Position numbers and translations under genes: made by a program. From the NCBI GenBank assembly GCA_046263055.1, contig JBHELO010000033.1, positions 1 to 31,105 of the forward strand: 31,105 nucleotides of DNA. Direction: 5' to 3'. This DNA is from DATAQC01 sp046263055 (GTDB lineage: Bacteria > Actinomycetota > Acidimicrobiia > Acidimicrobiales > AC-14). Below are positions 8,104 to 15,070 of the stretch, piece by piece (the stretch's first letter is position 1; each line of letters begins with the position of its first letter). The notes below the pieces were generated by a model. That model saw nothing but the letters and a program-made list of their open reading frames with translations. It was not told the origin of the DNA and did no database searches.

Positions 8104-8251
8104 CAGGCGGACGGCTCGCCGGTGGCCGGCCTCCCGGGCTTCGGGATGGCCTGTACCAGTCCGACGTGAAGGCCAACAGCAGCGTGTCGCTGAAGACCAT
8201 CGTGGTGGACCAGATCTTCGGCTTCGACCCCGACGCCGCCCTCGCCCCCAC
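8104..8251 (+). other. Junction segment of unknown origin
   Basis: Between the ECF remnant and the recognisable Rhs sequence the best-looking reading continues in the ECF frame as SDVKANSSVSLKTIVVDQIFGF, then falls out of phase with the Rhs frame near 8245. I do not recognise it. It may be a scrap of another gene caught between two recombination points. Confidence 0.3.
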
Positions 8252-9523
8252 AACACGTTCCCCCTGGGCTTCTGGTTCGTCAACGCCGTGGGCCAGACGG
8301 TAGCCTACGTCGACGCCTGGGGGCAGCGCACCACTTCGGGCTACGACCACGTCGGGCGCCTGGTGGCCACCGACGGCCCGGCCGGGCCTTGGCGTCAGGA
8401 CTACTTGGCCGACGGCAGCGTGCACACCCAGTCCCTCGACGGCGGGGTCCTGGCCACCGCCGCCTACGACGGGGCCGGCCAGTTGGCCAGCGTGGCCTAC
8501 GCCAACACCACCTCCCTGTCGGCGCTCGCCAGGGACGGGGCCGGGCGCACCACCGGGCTCAGCTTCGGGGGGCCGGCGGGCGGCGGTCCCAGCCTCCTGA
8601 CCTCGGATGCGGTGGTGCGCTCCCAGGCCGGCCGGGTGGTCACCGAGGCGGTGGACGGGGCCCCCGCCCCCACCGGGGCCTACGCCTACGACGGGGTGGG
8701 ACGGCTGGTGTCAGCGGCGGTCCCGGGCCACGCCCTGACCTACGGCTTCGCCCCCTCGGGGGGGTGCGGGCCGCTGGCCCAGGCGGGGCGCAACACCGAC
8801 CGCACGTCGGTCGCCGATAGCGTGGCGGGCACGGCCACCACCTACTGCTACGGCAACGACGACCGCCTCGTCTCCGCCACCGGCTCGGCCCCCGCCACCC
8901 CCACCTACGACCCCCACGCCAACACCGTCACCCTGGGCGCCACCACCTTCGGCTACGACGCCTCCGACCGCCACGCCACCACCGACGGCGGCCCCTCGGC
9001 GGTCAGCTACACCCGCGACGCCACCGACCGCATCATCGCCCGCAGCGAGGGCCCGGCCGCCATCCGCTACGACTACACCGGCCCCGGCGACAGCCCCAGC
9101 TTCACCACCGACGTCACCACCGGCGTGGTGGTGGGCGAGCGCTTCGTCCCCCTGGTGGGTGGGGTTAGCGTCGACCGCCGCTTCCCCGGGCTGGCCAACC
9201 TCACCGACGTGTGGAGCTACCCCAACGTCCACGGCGACGTGGTGGCCACCACCGACGGCTTGGGCACCAAGTCCGGCTCCACGCTCACCTACGACCCCTT
9301 CGGCGTCCCCACCACCGCCGTGCCCGACACCTCCTCGGCCGCCAACTTCGACTTCGGCTGGGAGGGCACCCACGAGCGGGGCACCGACCACACCCCCGGC
9401 CTCCTTCCCACCATCGAGATGGGGGCCAGGCCGTATGTGCCGACCCTCGGCCGCTTCCTCGGGGTCGACCCCGTGGAGGGCGGATCAGCGAACGACTACG
9501 ACTACACCAGTGGGACCCGGTGA
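8252..9523 (+). pseudogene. Rhs/YD-repeat protein, C-terminal core fragment
   Basis: Rhs proteins build a YD-repeat shell that encloses a C-terminal toxin. Recognisable sequence begins at about 8252 (NTFPLGFWFVNAVGQTVAYV); the first possible start is GTG 8288, giving 411 aa. YD-type repeats are visible (GYDHVGRLVATDG, AYDGAGQLASVAY, YAYDGVGRLVSA). The conserved end of the core follows: YPNVHGDVVATTDG, LTYDPFG and GARPYVPTLGRFLGVDPVEG. The N-terminal half with any secretion signal or delivery domain is missing. The frame stops at TGA 9521-9523 because the run at 9512-9514 has three G where the usual SGDPVN reading needs four. Adding one G would join the core to the toxin tip. It may be a real lesion or a consensus error. 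Confidence 0.8.
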
Positions 9524-9954
9524 ACGGGCAGGACTTGAACGGCGAGTCCGGGACTGACAAGAGGAACTCCGCGTGGTGTACCTCCTACCGACACCCGTCT
9601 CGTTGGAACCAGTGCCGTATAGCGCGCCGCGACGCCAAGTGGGCCGGAAATGCGGCCTATGACGAGTCGTTCATTCTCGTAAGGAATCCTCGCTTTGCGC
9701 AGTTCAGGCGCGAGGGAATCCAGAATGCAGTTCGTCATTGCGCTTGGTCTGCCTCCATGACGATGGACCTTGGTGAGCATGATGCTCGTGGCTTCCTCGG
9801 CCGACATGAGGAACCCGGGGACGTAAGTCACGACCACTTTGCGGATTTGCACAACAATGATGTTGGGGTCTCGATTGGTCAGAATTCGCATTCTAGAGCG
9901 GAGATACTTCGGTCCTGTAGTGGCAATTCCAGCCTCGATTACACGGGCGGTTAG
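9520..9954 (+). CDS. Rhs toxin tip, displaced by frameshift (NxxRHxxW ... LHNN domain)
   Basis: This is the C-terminal continuation of the Rhs core in the next frame. It begins DPVNGQDLNGE, the usual boundary where Rhs tips diverge. GTG 9520 overlaps the core stop by 4 bases (GTGA), so the 144-aa tip could in principle be translated by re-initiation. Conserved-looking residues are N69, R72-H73 and W76 (NAVRHCAW), H96-E97, then D109, N112-N113 and G116 (DLHNNDVG). This N-x2-RHxxW...HE...DxHNN..G pattern resembles the domain I remember as DUF6973 at the ends of exported proteins and polymorphic toxins; the name needs checking. GC drops here (33 of 60 bases at 9661-9720, against 41 of 60 at 9061-9120), typical of exchanged tips. 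Catalytic activity is unknown. Confidence 0.65.
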   Translation: MNGQDLNGESGTDKRNSAWCTSYRHPSRWNQCRIARRDAKWAGNAAYDESFILVRNPRFAQFRREGIQNAVRHCAWSASMTMDLGEHDARGFLGRHEEPGDVSHDHFADLHNNDVGVSIGQNSHSRAEILRSCSGNSSLDYTGG

Positions 9955-9958
9955 GGCG

Positions 9959-10438
9959 ATGCGTCTGCGCTCGATGACCCTGCTAGCAGTTGCGATCCTT
10001 GTCACTCATGGCTGTGGTCGACCAACCAGCGATGGTGTAGCCTCCCAGCGGCTTCGGCAACTGAAACTCTCGAAGGCTGCGTCAGTTCTGCCACCAGCTA
10101 CGGTTGAGGTTGCCTCGATGGAACGACCCCCGTGTACGGACTCCGAGCCCTCTGCACAGTTGATCCGGGACTTCCACACGAATGCGGACTCGAGTATCGC
10201 AGTGGATTCTCTCTTGACATCGCTCCGTTCAGACAACTGGTCTATTGAGGGAGACCAATCCCTTCAAGAAGGAAGCCTCGCAAGGTCCATCTCTCTGACA
10301 CGTCCGTTCGGATCATGGACTGCCACGGCGGTTATCCGACAACTTCGTTCGGCCCAGTCCTTCCAGGCTCCTGCTGGAAAACCCGCATCTTATGAGATCG
10401 AGGTTGTGCTGTCGGCTCCAGCTACTCATCGATGTTAA
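9959..10438 (+). CDS. Putative lipoprotein, candidate immunity protein for the Rhs tip
   Basis: This 159-aa protein starts 4 bases after the toxin-tip stop. The N-terminus MRLRSMTLLAVAILVTHGC is a short signal peptide with a lipobox-like end (THGC, C19), so it is probably exported and anchored to the outer face of the membrane. The mature part has two further Cys (in RPPCTD and at the C-terminus, THRC), which could form a disulphide, and no recognised domain. Position directly behind a toxin tip and the same lowered GC suggest an immunity role. A lipoprotein would fit a toxin acting outside the cytoplasm. ATG 9959 is chosen over an upstream ATG (9839) because that extension overlaps the toxin in another frame. 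Confidence 0.6.
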   Translation: MRLRSMTLLAVAILVTHGCGRPTSDGVASQRLRQLKLSKAASVLPPATVEVASMERPPCTDSEPSAQLIRDFHTNADSSIAVDSLLTSLRSDNWSIEGDQSLQEGSLARSISLTRPFGSWTATAVIRQLRSAQSFQAPAGKPASYEIEVVLSAPATHRC

Positions 10439-10507
10439 GAAGGCAGAACTGCCGACTTCGCAATAGCCGGTTTTCGCAGCATCGGCCACAACGCCTGCGT
10501 CACCCCA

Positions 10508-10711
10508 ATCACCGGCCATGGCCCGCATCCGGCTCTTGGCCACCAGGCCATCCACCACGTTGAGCAGTGACGCCAGGTCGTCGGGCGATAGTTCGCCGAT
10601 CACCGCCAGGCGGTCGCCCAGGACGTCCTCGGCGGCATGCAGGGGTCGGCGGGCAACGTCGTCGAACAGCACGTGGTCGGCGGAGACGTTGAACACCTCG
10701 GCGATGCGCAT
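10508..10711 (-). pseudogene. XRE-type transcriptional regulator remnant (C-terminal part)
   Basis: Reading from 10711 the frame gives RIAEVFNVSADHVLFDDV, RRPLHAAEDVLGDRL and LSPDDLASLLNVVDGLVAK. This is the usual C-terminal third of small helix-turn-helix regulators, following the second DNA-binding helices. The N-terminal helix-turn-helix is missing: the sequence changes at about 10712 into the plus-strand toxin fragment. After MAGD (about 10508) the similarity also ends, although the frame stays open. Both ends have been replaced, so this is a scrap. It shows that a regulator gene once lay on the minus strand here. Confidence 0.6.
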
Positions 10712-10717
10712 GTCTCT

Positions 10718-11002
10718 GCGGCTGAGCTAGCGGCGATCACTTCGACTGGCGTCCTCAGGGGTGGCCGCCCCGGACGGACCTACTTCACTAAGTCCCGCTA
10801 CCAGACAGCATCAGCAGCTCAACGGCGTCTAGCTCTTTCGGCGATGCCAGAATACCGCGTCCACTTCTCAATCAAGAGTTCTGGCCCAATTGGCGGTAGG
10901 AAGGTAGGCGCGGACAACGGACAGCCAGGAGGCGCATATGAATACTTTCGTGACCTGCCCGTGATTGTAGAGATTACGGAGGTAGAGACGCTGAGCCCAT
11001 AG
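10718..11002 (+). pseudogene. Orphan Rhs toxin tip resembling TreTu (ADP-ribosyltransferase) family
   Basis: The frame reads AAELAAITSTGVLRGGRPGR, TYFTKSRYQTASAAQRRLAL, PEYRVHFSIK, then NGQPGGAYEYF and VEITEVETLSP before TAG. The pattern LRGGRxGxTYFT, A..AQxRLAL, PExRxxFxI, NGxPGG..E[YF] matches, from memory, the tip domain called TreTu, an Rhs ADP-ribosyltransferase that modifies EF-Tu in Salmonella. The domain looks complete (about 94 residues), but there is no Rhs core in front: upstream bases belong to the antisense regulator remnant, and the only ATG (10637) lies inside it. It is therefore an orphan cassette with no obvious start. GC is lower than in flanking chromosomal genes. Confidence 0.6.
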
Positions 11003-11014
11003 CAGGGTGTCCAG

Positions 11015-11188
11015 GTGATCATTCCTATCCTCGTGTCCGATCCCTTTGAGTTGACTCGACCAGATAGTCCCACGGTTCTGCGCGGGTCTGTCTCAGACAT
11101 TTCCACGGACTCGAGTGGTGCGCTTGGGTGTCGGTACCTACGCCGACGTGTGGATGAGTTTCCCCCTTTTCTCACTCGACACGACTGA
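11015..11188 (+). CDS. Short ORF behind the orphan toxin tip, possible immunity fragment
   Basis: A GTG 13 bases after the TreTu-like stop opens a 57-aa frame beginning MIIPILVSDPFELTRPDSPT and ending in RRRVDEFPPFLTRHD. No family is recognised. Position directly behind a toxin tip, on the same strand, is where an immunity gene would be expected, but the protein is short and may be a decayed or frameshifted piece. Coding status rests on position and a plausible first 40 residues only. Confidence 0.3.
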   Translation: MIIPILVSDPFELTRPDSPTVLRGSVSDISTDSSGALGCRYLRRRVDEFPPFLTRHD

Positions 11189-11267
11189 CACGGCGACTGG
11201 AACTACACGCTCGCCGCCTCTCCAAGCGCATAGTCAGTCTTGCGGGGTGCCCTTACTCGCCCGGACG

Positions 11268-11513
11268 CTATAAACCAAGGCGGTAACGCTTTCGGCTTAT
11301 CCCTAGCGCCGCGAAAGAGAAGAGTGGGAACAAAGCGCCCAAGGTGAAACACAGGACTGGAACCAGCCACTTCCCAACTCGTAGCGACCGTTCGGACATC
11401 AGCCGACGGTCACTGGCGTCGGGATTGTGCGAAATGCGGTACCCAATAACACTCGTCGCCGCTCCGAAAGAAACCGAGAGGAGAATGAGCACGGATGCGA
11501 AGATGGTGTTCAT
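11268..11513 (-). CDS. Small two-helix membrane protein, candidate immunity protein
   Basis: This 81-aa protein has two hydrophobic segments (about 4-25, IFASVLILLSVSFGAATSVIG, and about 48-72, GKWLVPVLCFTLGALFPLFS), separated by a charged loop (HNPDASDRRLMSERSLRV), and a basic tail (SRKRYRLGL). No family is recognised. It lies 14 bases after the 43-aa membrane ORF, which overlaps the end of the minus-strand Rhs gene, so the three form one operon. Local GC is low (31 of 60 bases at 11461-11520). A small integral membrane protein behind a Gly/Ala-rich toxin tip is the pattern expected of immunity to a membrane-acting toxin; that role is inferred. Confidence 0.5.
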   Translation of the reverse strand: MNTIFASVLILLSVSFGAATSVIGYRISHNPDASDRRLMSERSLRVGKWLVPVLCFTLGALFPLFSFAALGISRKRYRLGL

Positions 11514-11527
11514 CCCATCTACACTCT

Positions 11528-11659
11528 CTATTTGTCCCTAGCGAACAGGTAGATGGCTACGGCCCAGACAACCGACAGTAATCCGATGACAAAAGTATGA
11601 GTAGTGCCTCGCCCGAGATGTCTCCGAGCACCACGAACGCGCTCACTTGTTTGCCTCAT
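11528..11659 (-). CDS. 43-aa single-span membrane protein
   Basis: The ATG at 11659 lies inside the last codons of the minus-strand Rhs gene and overlaps it by 17 bases. The product begins with a basic stretch (MRQTSERVRGARRHLGRG) and has one transmembrane helix (TFVIGLLSVVWAVAIYLFA) ending in RDK. It is followed 14 bases later by another small membrane protein. No family is recognised. Overlap with the toxin end and the positive-inside topology support a real, co-translated gene; function in immunity is only inferred. Confidence 0.45.
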   Translation of the reverse strand: MRQTSERVRGARRHLGRGTTHTFVIGLLSVVWAVAIYLFARDK

Positions 11660-12880
11660 CGATGGCGTCGCGCGCGCGAGCGCCTGCGCGACCTCCGAAT
11701 GTGGCGCAGGCACCCGCAGCCGCGACGCCTCCCGTACCTGCGAGTTCAGCAGTAGCGGCCGCTGAAGCCGCCTCACAACCCGTCGTTACAATAATTCCAG
11801 TCCCCGTGCCAACAACATCGCCCAGGTGGTCTTTGCCTTGTTGGTGCTTTCCTTTGAGGGCCTTCTTGGCCACCTTGTATAGGTTTACGGCATCGAGAAC
11901 CGGACCGAAAATATCGTCACGTCCTGAAGGATCGACGAAGTTCGCAGGATCGTCCCCCGCATACGCATACCGGTTTGCGTGGCCGGGTCGCCGAGGGACC
12001 ACCGAGTCCTGCTGGGTCCAGCGCCCGGTGGCCCGGTCGTAGTATCTGGACCCGAAGTGGTACAGCCCGGTGGGGTCCAGCTCACCGCCGGCGTAGCGCC
12101 AGGCGTTGGGGAACAGGGTGCCGTTGATGGCCGTGGCGGTGGCGTGGCCGCCGTAGGGGTCGTAGCCATAGGCCGCCCGCTGGGTCCCGGCGGGGTCGAC
12201 CAGGGCCACTACCGAGCCCAGGCCGTCGGTGATCTCGTAGAAGTCGCCGGCCGCCGGCGTGCGCTCGGCCACGATGGTCCCCTGGTCGTCCCGCTCGTAG
12301 ACCATGGTCGCCCCGGCCGTGACCTCGGCCTGCACCCCCGGGATCCCATTGTGGGCGGTGGTGGCGCCCACGCTGAGGCGCTCGCCCTGGGTCGACCCCG
12401 CGTGGGTCATTGCCAATCCTGTCACCGCCGTGGTCTGGTCGATGCTGTTGTAGGTGAGGGTCTGGCCGCCTCCCGCTCCCAGGTTGCCGTCGGCGTCGTA
12501 GCTGACCCGGCGTCGGTGGCCTGCTTGGCGGTGTTGTAGGGGGGATGGGTGCCCTCGGGCCAGAGGTGCGGTCGCCGTCGGCGTCGTAGGCGTAGGTGTA
12601 GGCCGGCCCCCCGCCGCTGGTGGTGGCGCTGGTCAGGCGGCCCCGCCGTCGTAGCAGTAGTCGGTGGTGGTCCCCGCCAGGCTGTCGGTGACCCTCTGGC
12701 GCACGTTGGTGTGGATGACGGCCCCGATCGCCCCCGGCGGGCAGGGGAACGGCGACACCACGTCGTAGCGGTAGGACAAGTTCACCACCCCGTAGTCGAA
12801 CGACACCCCGGCCACCGGCCTCGGGCCCCTGTGCCTGAACGCCGACACGTCCACGTCGCCCGCCCGTTGCAACCCGTGAC
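11643..12880 (-). pseudogene. Second Rhs/YD-repeat gene: C-terminal core plus Gly/Ala-rich tip, N-terminus lost and frameshifted
   Basis: Read from about 12880, one frame gives GVVNLSYRYDVVSPFPC and DSLAGTTTDYCYDGG, then stops near 12633. A second frame resumes at RLTSATTSGGGPAYTYAYDA and continues, with a short out-of-phase patch at about 12490-12570, through SYDADGNLGAGGGQTLTYN to the core end GLYHFGSRYYDRATGRW and NRYAYAGDDPANFVDPSG. The last breakage-free stretch starts at ATG 12425. The break near 12641-12644 would be repaired by one extra C in a run of four. The tip after DPSG is about 93 aa, with VNLYKVAKKALKGKH and a Gly/Ala-rich, weakly hydrophobic segment containing two Cys, perhaps membrane-active. 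As in the plus-strand copy, the N-terminal half is absent. The core is homologous to the other copy (DSxAGTxTxYCY). Confidence 0.75.
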
Positions 12881-12920
12881 GCCTTGACCGGTCGGCCGGG
12901 CGCGGCCAGGCTCCCCCTCC

Positions 12921-14216
12921 GTGCCCGGTCCCGGTCCCGACGACCCGCTGCGCGTCGCCCTCCTGGCCTACCGGGGGAATCCCTTCTCCGGAGGCCAGGG
13001 GGTGTACGTGCGCCACCTGAGCCGAGAGCTGGCCGCCCTGGGCCACTCGGTGGAGGTGCTGAGCGGGCCGCCCTACCCGACGCTCGAGCCCGGGATCCCC
13101 CTGACCCGGGTGCCCAGCCTCGACCTGTACCGCGCTCCCGATCCCTTCCGGACTCCGGCCCGCTCCGAGTTCCGCGACCTGGTGGACGTGGCCGAGTTCG
13201 CCCTCATGTGCACCGCCGGCTTCCCCGAGCCCCTCACCTTCAGCCTGCGGGCCCGGCGCGTCCTGGCCGGCCGTCGTCACGAGTTCGACCTCGTCCACGA
13301 CAACCAGTGCCTGGGCTACGGCATCCTGGGCATCGCCCGTGACGGGTTCCCGGTGCTGGCCACCCTCCACCACCCCATCACCGTGGACCGGGACCTCGAG
13401 TTGGCCCACGCCGACGGTTGGAGGCGGCGCATGAGCCTGCGCCGCTGGTACGGCTTCGTGCGCATGCAGAAGCGGGTGGTGCGGCGCCTGCCCCGGCTTC
13501 TCACGGTGTCGTCGTCGTCGGCCCGCGACGTGTGCCGCCAGATGGGCGCCCGGCCGTCCCAGCTGGCGGTGGTGCCGGTGGGGGTGGACACCACCCACTT
13601 CCGTCCCCTGCCGGGCGTGGCCCGGGTGCCGGGGCGCATCATGACCACGGCCAGCGCCGACGTTCCTCTCAAGGGCCTGGTGCCGCTCATCGAGGCGGTG
13701 GCCAAGGTGCGCACCGAGCGCCCGGCCGAGCTGGTGGTGGTGGGTACGCCCCGGGAGGGCAGCGCGGTGCCCGCCACCATCTCGCGCCTCGGCCTGGAGG
13801 GTGCGGTCCGCCTGGTCGGGGCGGTCGACGACCGCCGCATGATCGAGCTGTACGCCGAGGCCGAGGTGGCGGTGGTGCCGTCGCTGTACGAGGGCTTCTC
13901 GCTGCCGGCGGTGGAGGCCATGGCCTGCGGCGTGCCGCTGGTGGCCACCACCGGTGGTGCCCTTCCCGAGGTGGTGGGCGCCGACGGCGACACCGCCCTG
14001 CTCGTCCCCCCCGGCGACCCCGGGGCCCTCGCCGCGGCCGTCGGTCGCCTGCTCGACGACGAGGCGCTGCGGGACCGCATCGGCGCCGCCGGGCGGGCCC
14101 GGGTGCTGAAGCGCTTCACGTGGCAGGCCACCGCCCGGGCCACCGTCGACGAGTACCGGGGCACCATCGCCCTGGCCGGGGCCACGGTCGGGGCGGCAGC
14201 CGGGCGCCCGTGCTGA
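12921..14216 (+). CDS. Glycosyltransferase family 4
   Basis: This 431-aa GT-B fold enzyme transfers a sugar from a nucleotide donor to an acceptor, probably at the membrane. The N-terminal acceptor domain shows NPFSGGQGVYVRHLSRELA (20-38), the usual Gly-rich loop after the first strand. The C-terminal donor domain has VVPVGVDTTHFRP and the GT4 E-x7-E motif, YEGFSLPAVEAMACGVPLVA (E324, E332). KGLVPLIEAV is also typical. GTG 12921 gives a standard N-terminus. The stop overlaps the start of the methyltransferase by 7 bases. Together with the next two genes it forms a coupled trio, which suggests synthesis or modification of an envelope glycolipid or polysaccharide; donor and acceptor are unknown. 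Confidence 0.92.
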   Translation: MPGPGPDDPLRVALLAYRGNPFSGGQGVYVRHLSRELAALGHSVEVLSGPPYPTLEPGIPLTRVPSLDLYRAPDPFRTPARSEFRDLVDVAEFALMCTAGFPEPLTFSLRARRVLAGRRHEFDLVHDNQCLGYGILGIARDGFPVLATLHHPITVDRDLELAHADGWRRRMSLRRWYGFVRMQKRVVRRLPRLLTVSSSSARDVCRQMGARPSQLAVVPVGVDTTHFRPLPGVARVPGRIMTTASADVPLKGLVPLIEAVAKVRTERPAELVVVGTPREGSAVPATISRLGLEGAVRLVGAVDDRRMIELYAEAEVAVVPSLYEGFSLPAVEAMACGVPLVATTGGALPEVVGADGDTALLVPPGDPGALAAAVGRLLDDEALRDRIGAAGRARVLKRFTWQATARATVDEYRGTIALAGATVGAAAGRPC

Positions 14217-15070
14217 GCGTCGACTTCGCCCGCCTCGGCCTGGCCGCCGGCGACCGCCTGCTCGACCTCGGCTGCGGCGGGGGGCGCCATGCCTTCGAGG
14301 CCCACCGCTTGGGGGCGGCGGTGGTGGCCGTCGACCGGTCGCAGGCGGAGACGGCCGGCGTGGCCGGCATGCTGGCCGCCATGCGGGCCGAGGGCCAGGC
14401 GCCGGCCGCCGCTCTGGGCACCGCGGTGGCGGGCGACGCACTGGCCCTGCCGTTCCCCGACTGCGCCTTCGACCGGGTGGTGGCGGCCGAGGTCCTCGAG
14501 CACGTGGTCGACGACCAGGCGGCCATGGCCGAGCTGGCCCGGGTGCTGCGCCCGGGCGGCACCATGGCCGTCACCGTCCCCCGCTGGCTGCCCGAGCAGG
14601 TCTGCTGGGCCCTGGCCGACGACTACCACGCGCCGGCGGTGGCCGGCGGCCACGTGCGGGTGTACCGGGCCGGCCAGCTGGCCGGCCGCCTGCACGACGC
14701 CGGCCTGGTGTTGCAGGGGAAGGACCACGCCCACGCCCTTCACGTCCCCTACTGGTGGCTGCGCTGCCTGGTGGGCGTCCACCGCGACGACGCCCTGGCG
14801 GTGCGGGCCTACCACCGGTTCCTGGTGTGGGACATCACCCGGCGACCGCCGGCCGTCCGCCGCCTGGAGCGGGCCCTCGACCCGATGCTGGGCAAGAGCC
14901 TGGTGCTCTACCTGCAGAAGTGTGACGGAGCCGCCTCGGCCACTCCCGGCCGCGCCCGCTCGCCGCTCGGGCCGCGGGCCCGGCGCCGGCCGCAGCTCGG
15001 CGCCTCCGGGCCACCGGCGGCCGAAGGCCGCGGTTCCATCCCACGGCGACACGTGGGAGCAGCCCGGTGA
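14210..15070 (+). CDS. Class I SAM-dependent methyltransferase
   Basis: This 286-aa Rossmann-type methyltransferase of the methyltransferase-11 type has SAM-binding motif I at 17-25 (LLDLGCGGG), an acidic end of strand 2 (VVAVDRS), motif II (GDALALPFPDCAFDRVVA) and the ELARVLRPGG strand/helix typical of ubiquinone/menaquinone-like methyltransferases. The C-terminal part (HALHVPYWWLRCLVGV, HRFLVWDI) resembles methyltransferases encoded beside cell-envelope glycosyltransferases. A Pro/Arg/Gly-rich tail follows after about residue 245. GTG 14210 overlaps the glycosyltransferase end by 7 bases, and the stop overlaps the next start by 4. The acceptor substrate is unknown. Confidence 0.9.
   Translation: MLSVDFARLGLAAGDRLLDLGCGGGRHAFEAHRLGAAVVAVDRSQAETAGVAGMLAAMRAEGQAPAAALGTAVAGDALALPFPDCAFDRVVAAEVLEHVVDDQAAMAELARVLRPGGTMAVTVPRWLPEQVCWALADDYHAPAVAGGHVRVYRAGQLAGRLHDAGLVLQGKDHAHALHVPYWWLRCLVGVHRDDALAVRAYHRFLVWDITRRPPAVRRLERALDPMLGKSLVLYLQKCDGAASATPGRARSPLGPRARRRPQLGASGPPAAEGRGSIPRRHVGAAR

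Noticed and set aside
9500..9530. Programmed ribosomal frameshift joining Rhs core and tip
   Set aside because: No slippery heptamer or evident downstream pseudoknot; a one-base loss in a G-run is the simpler explanation.
12633..14441. 602-codon minus-strand open frame opposite the glycosyltransferase
   Set aside because: Only its last part, below about 12880, carries Rhs sequence; the rest is antisense to a clear GT4 gene.
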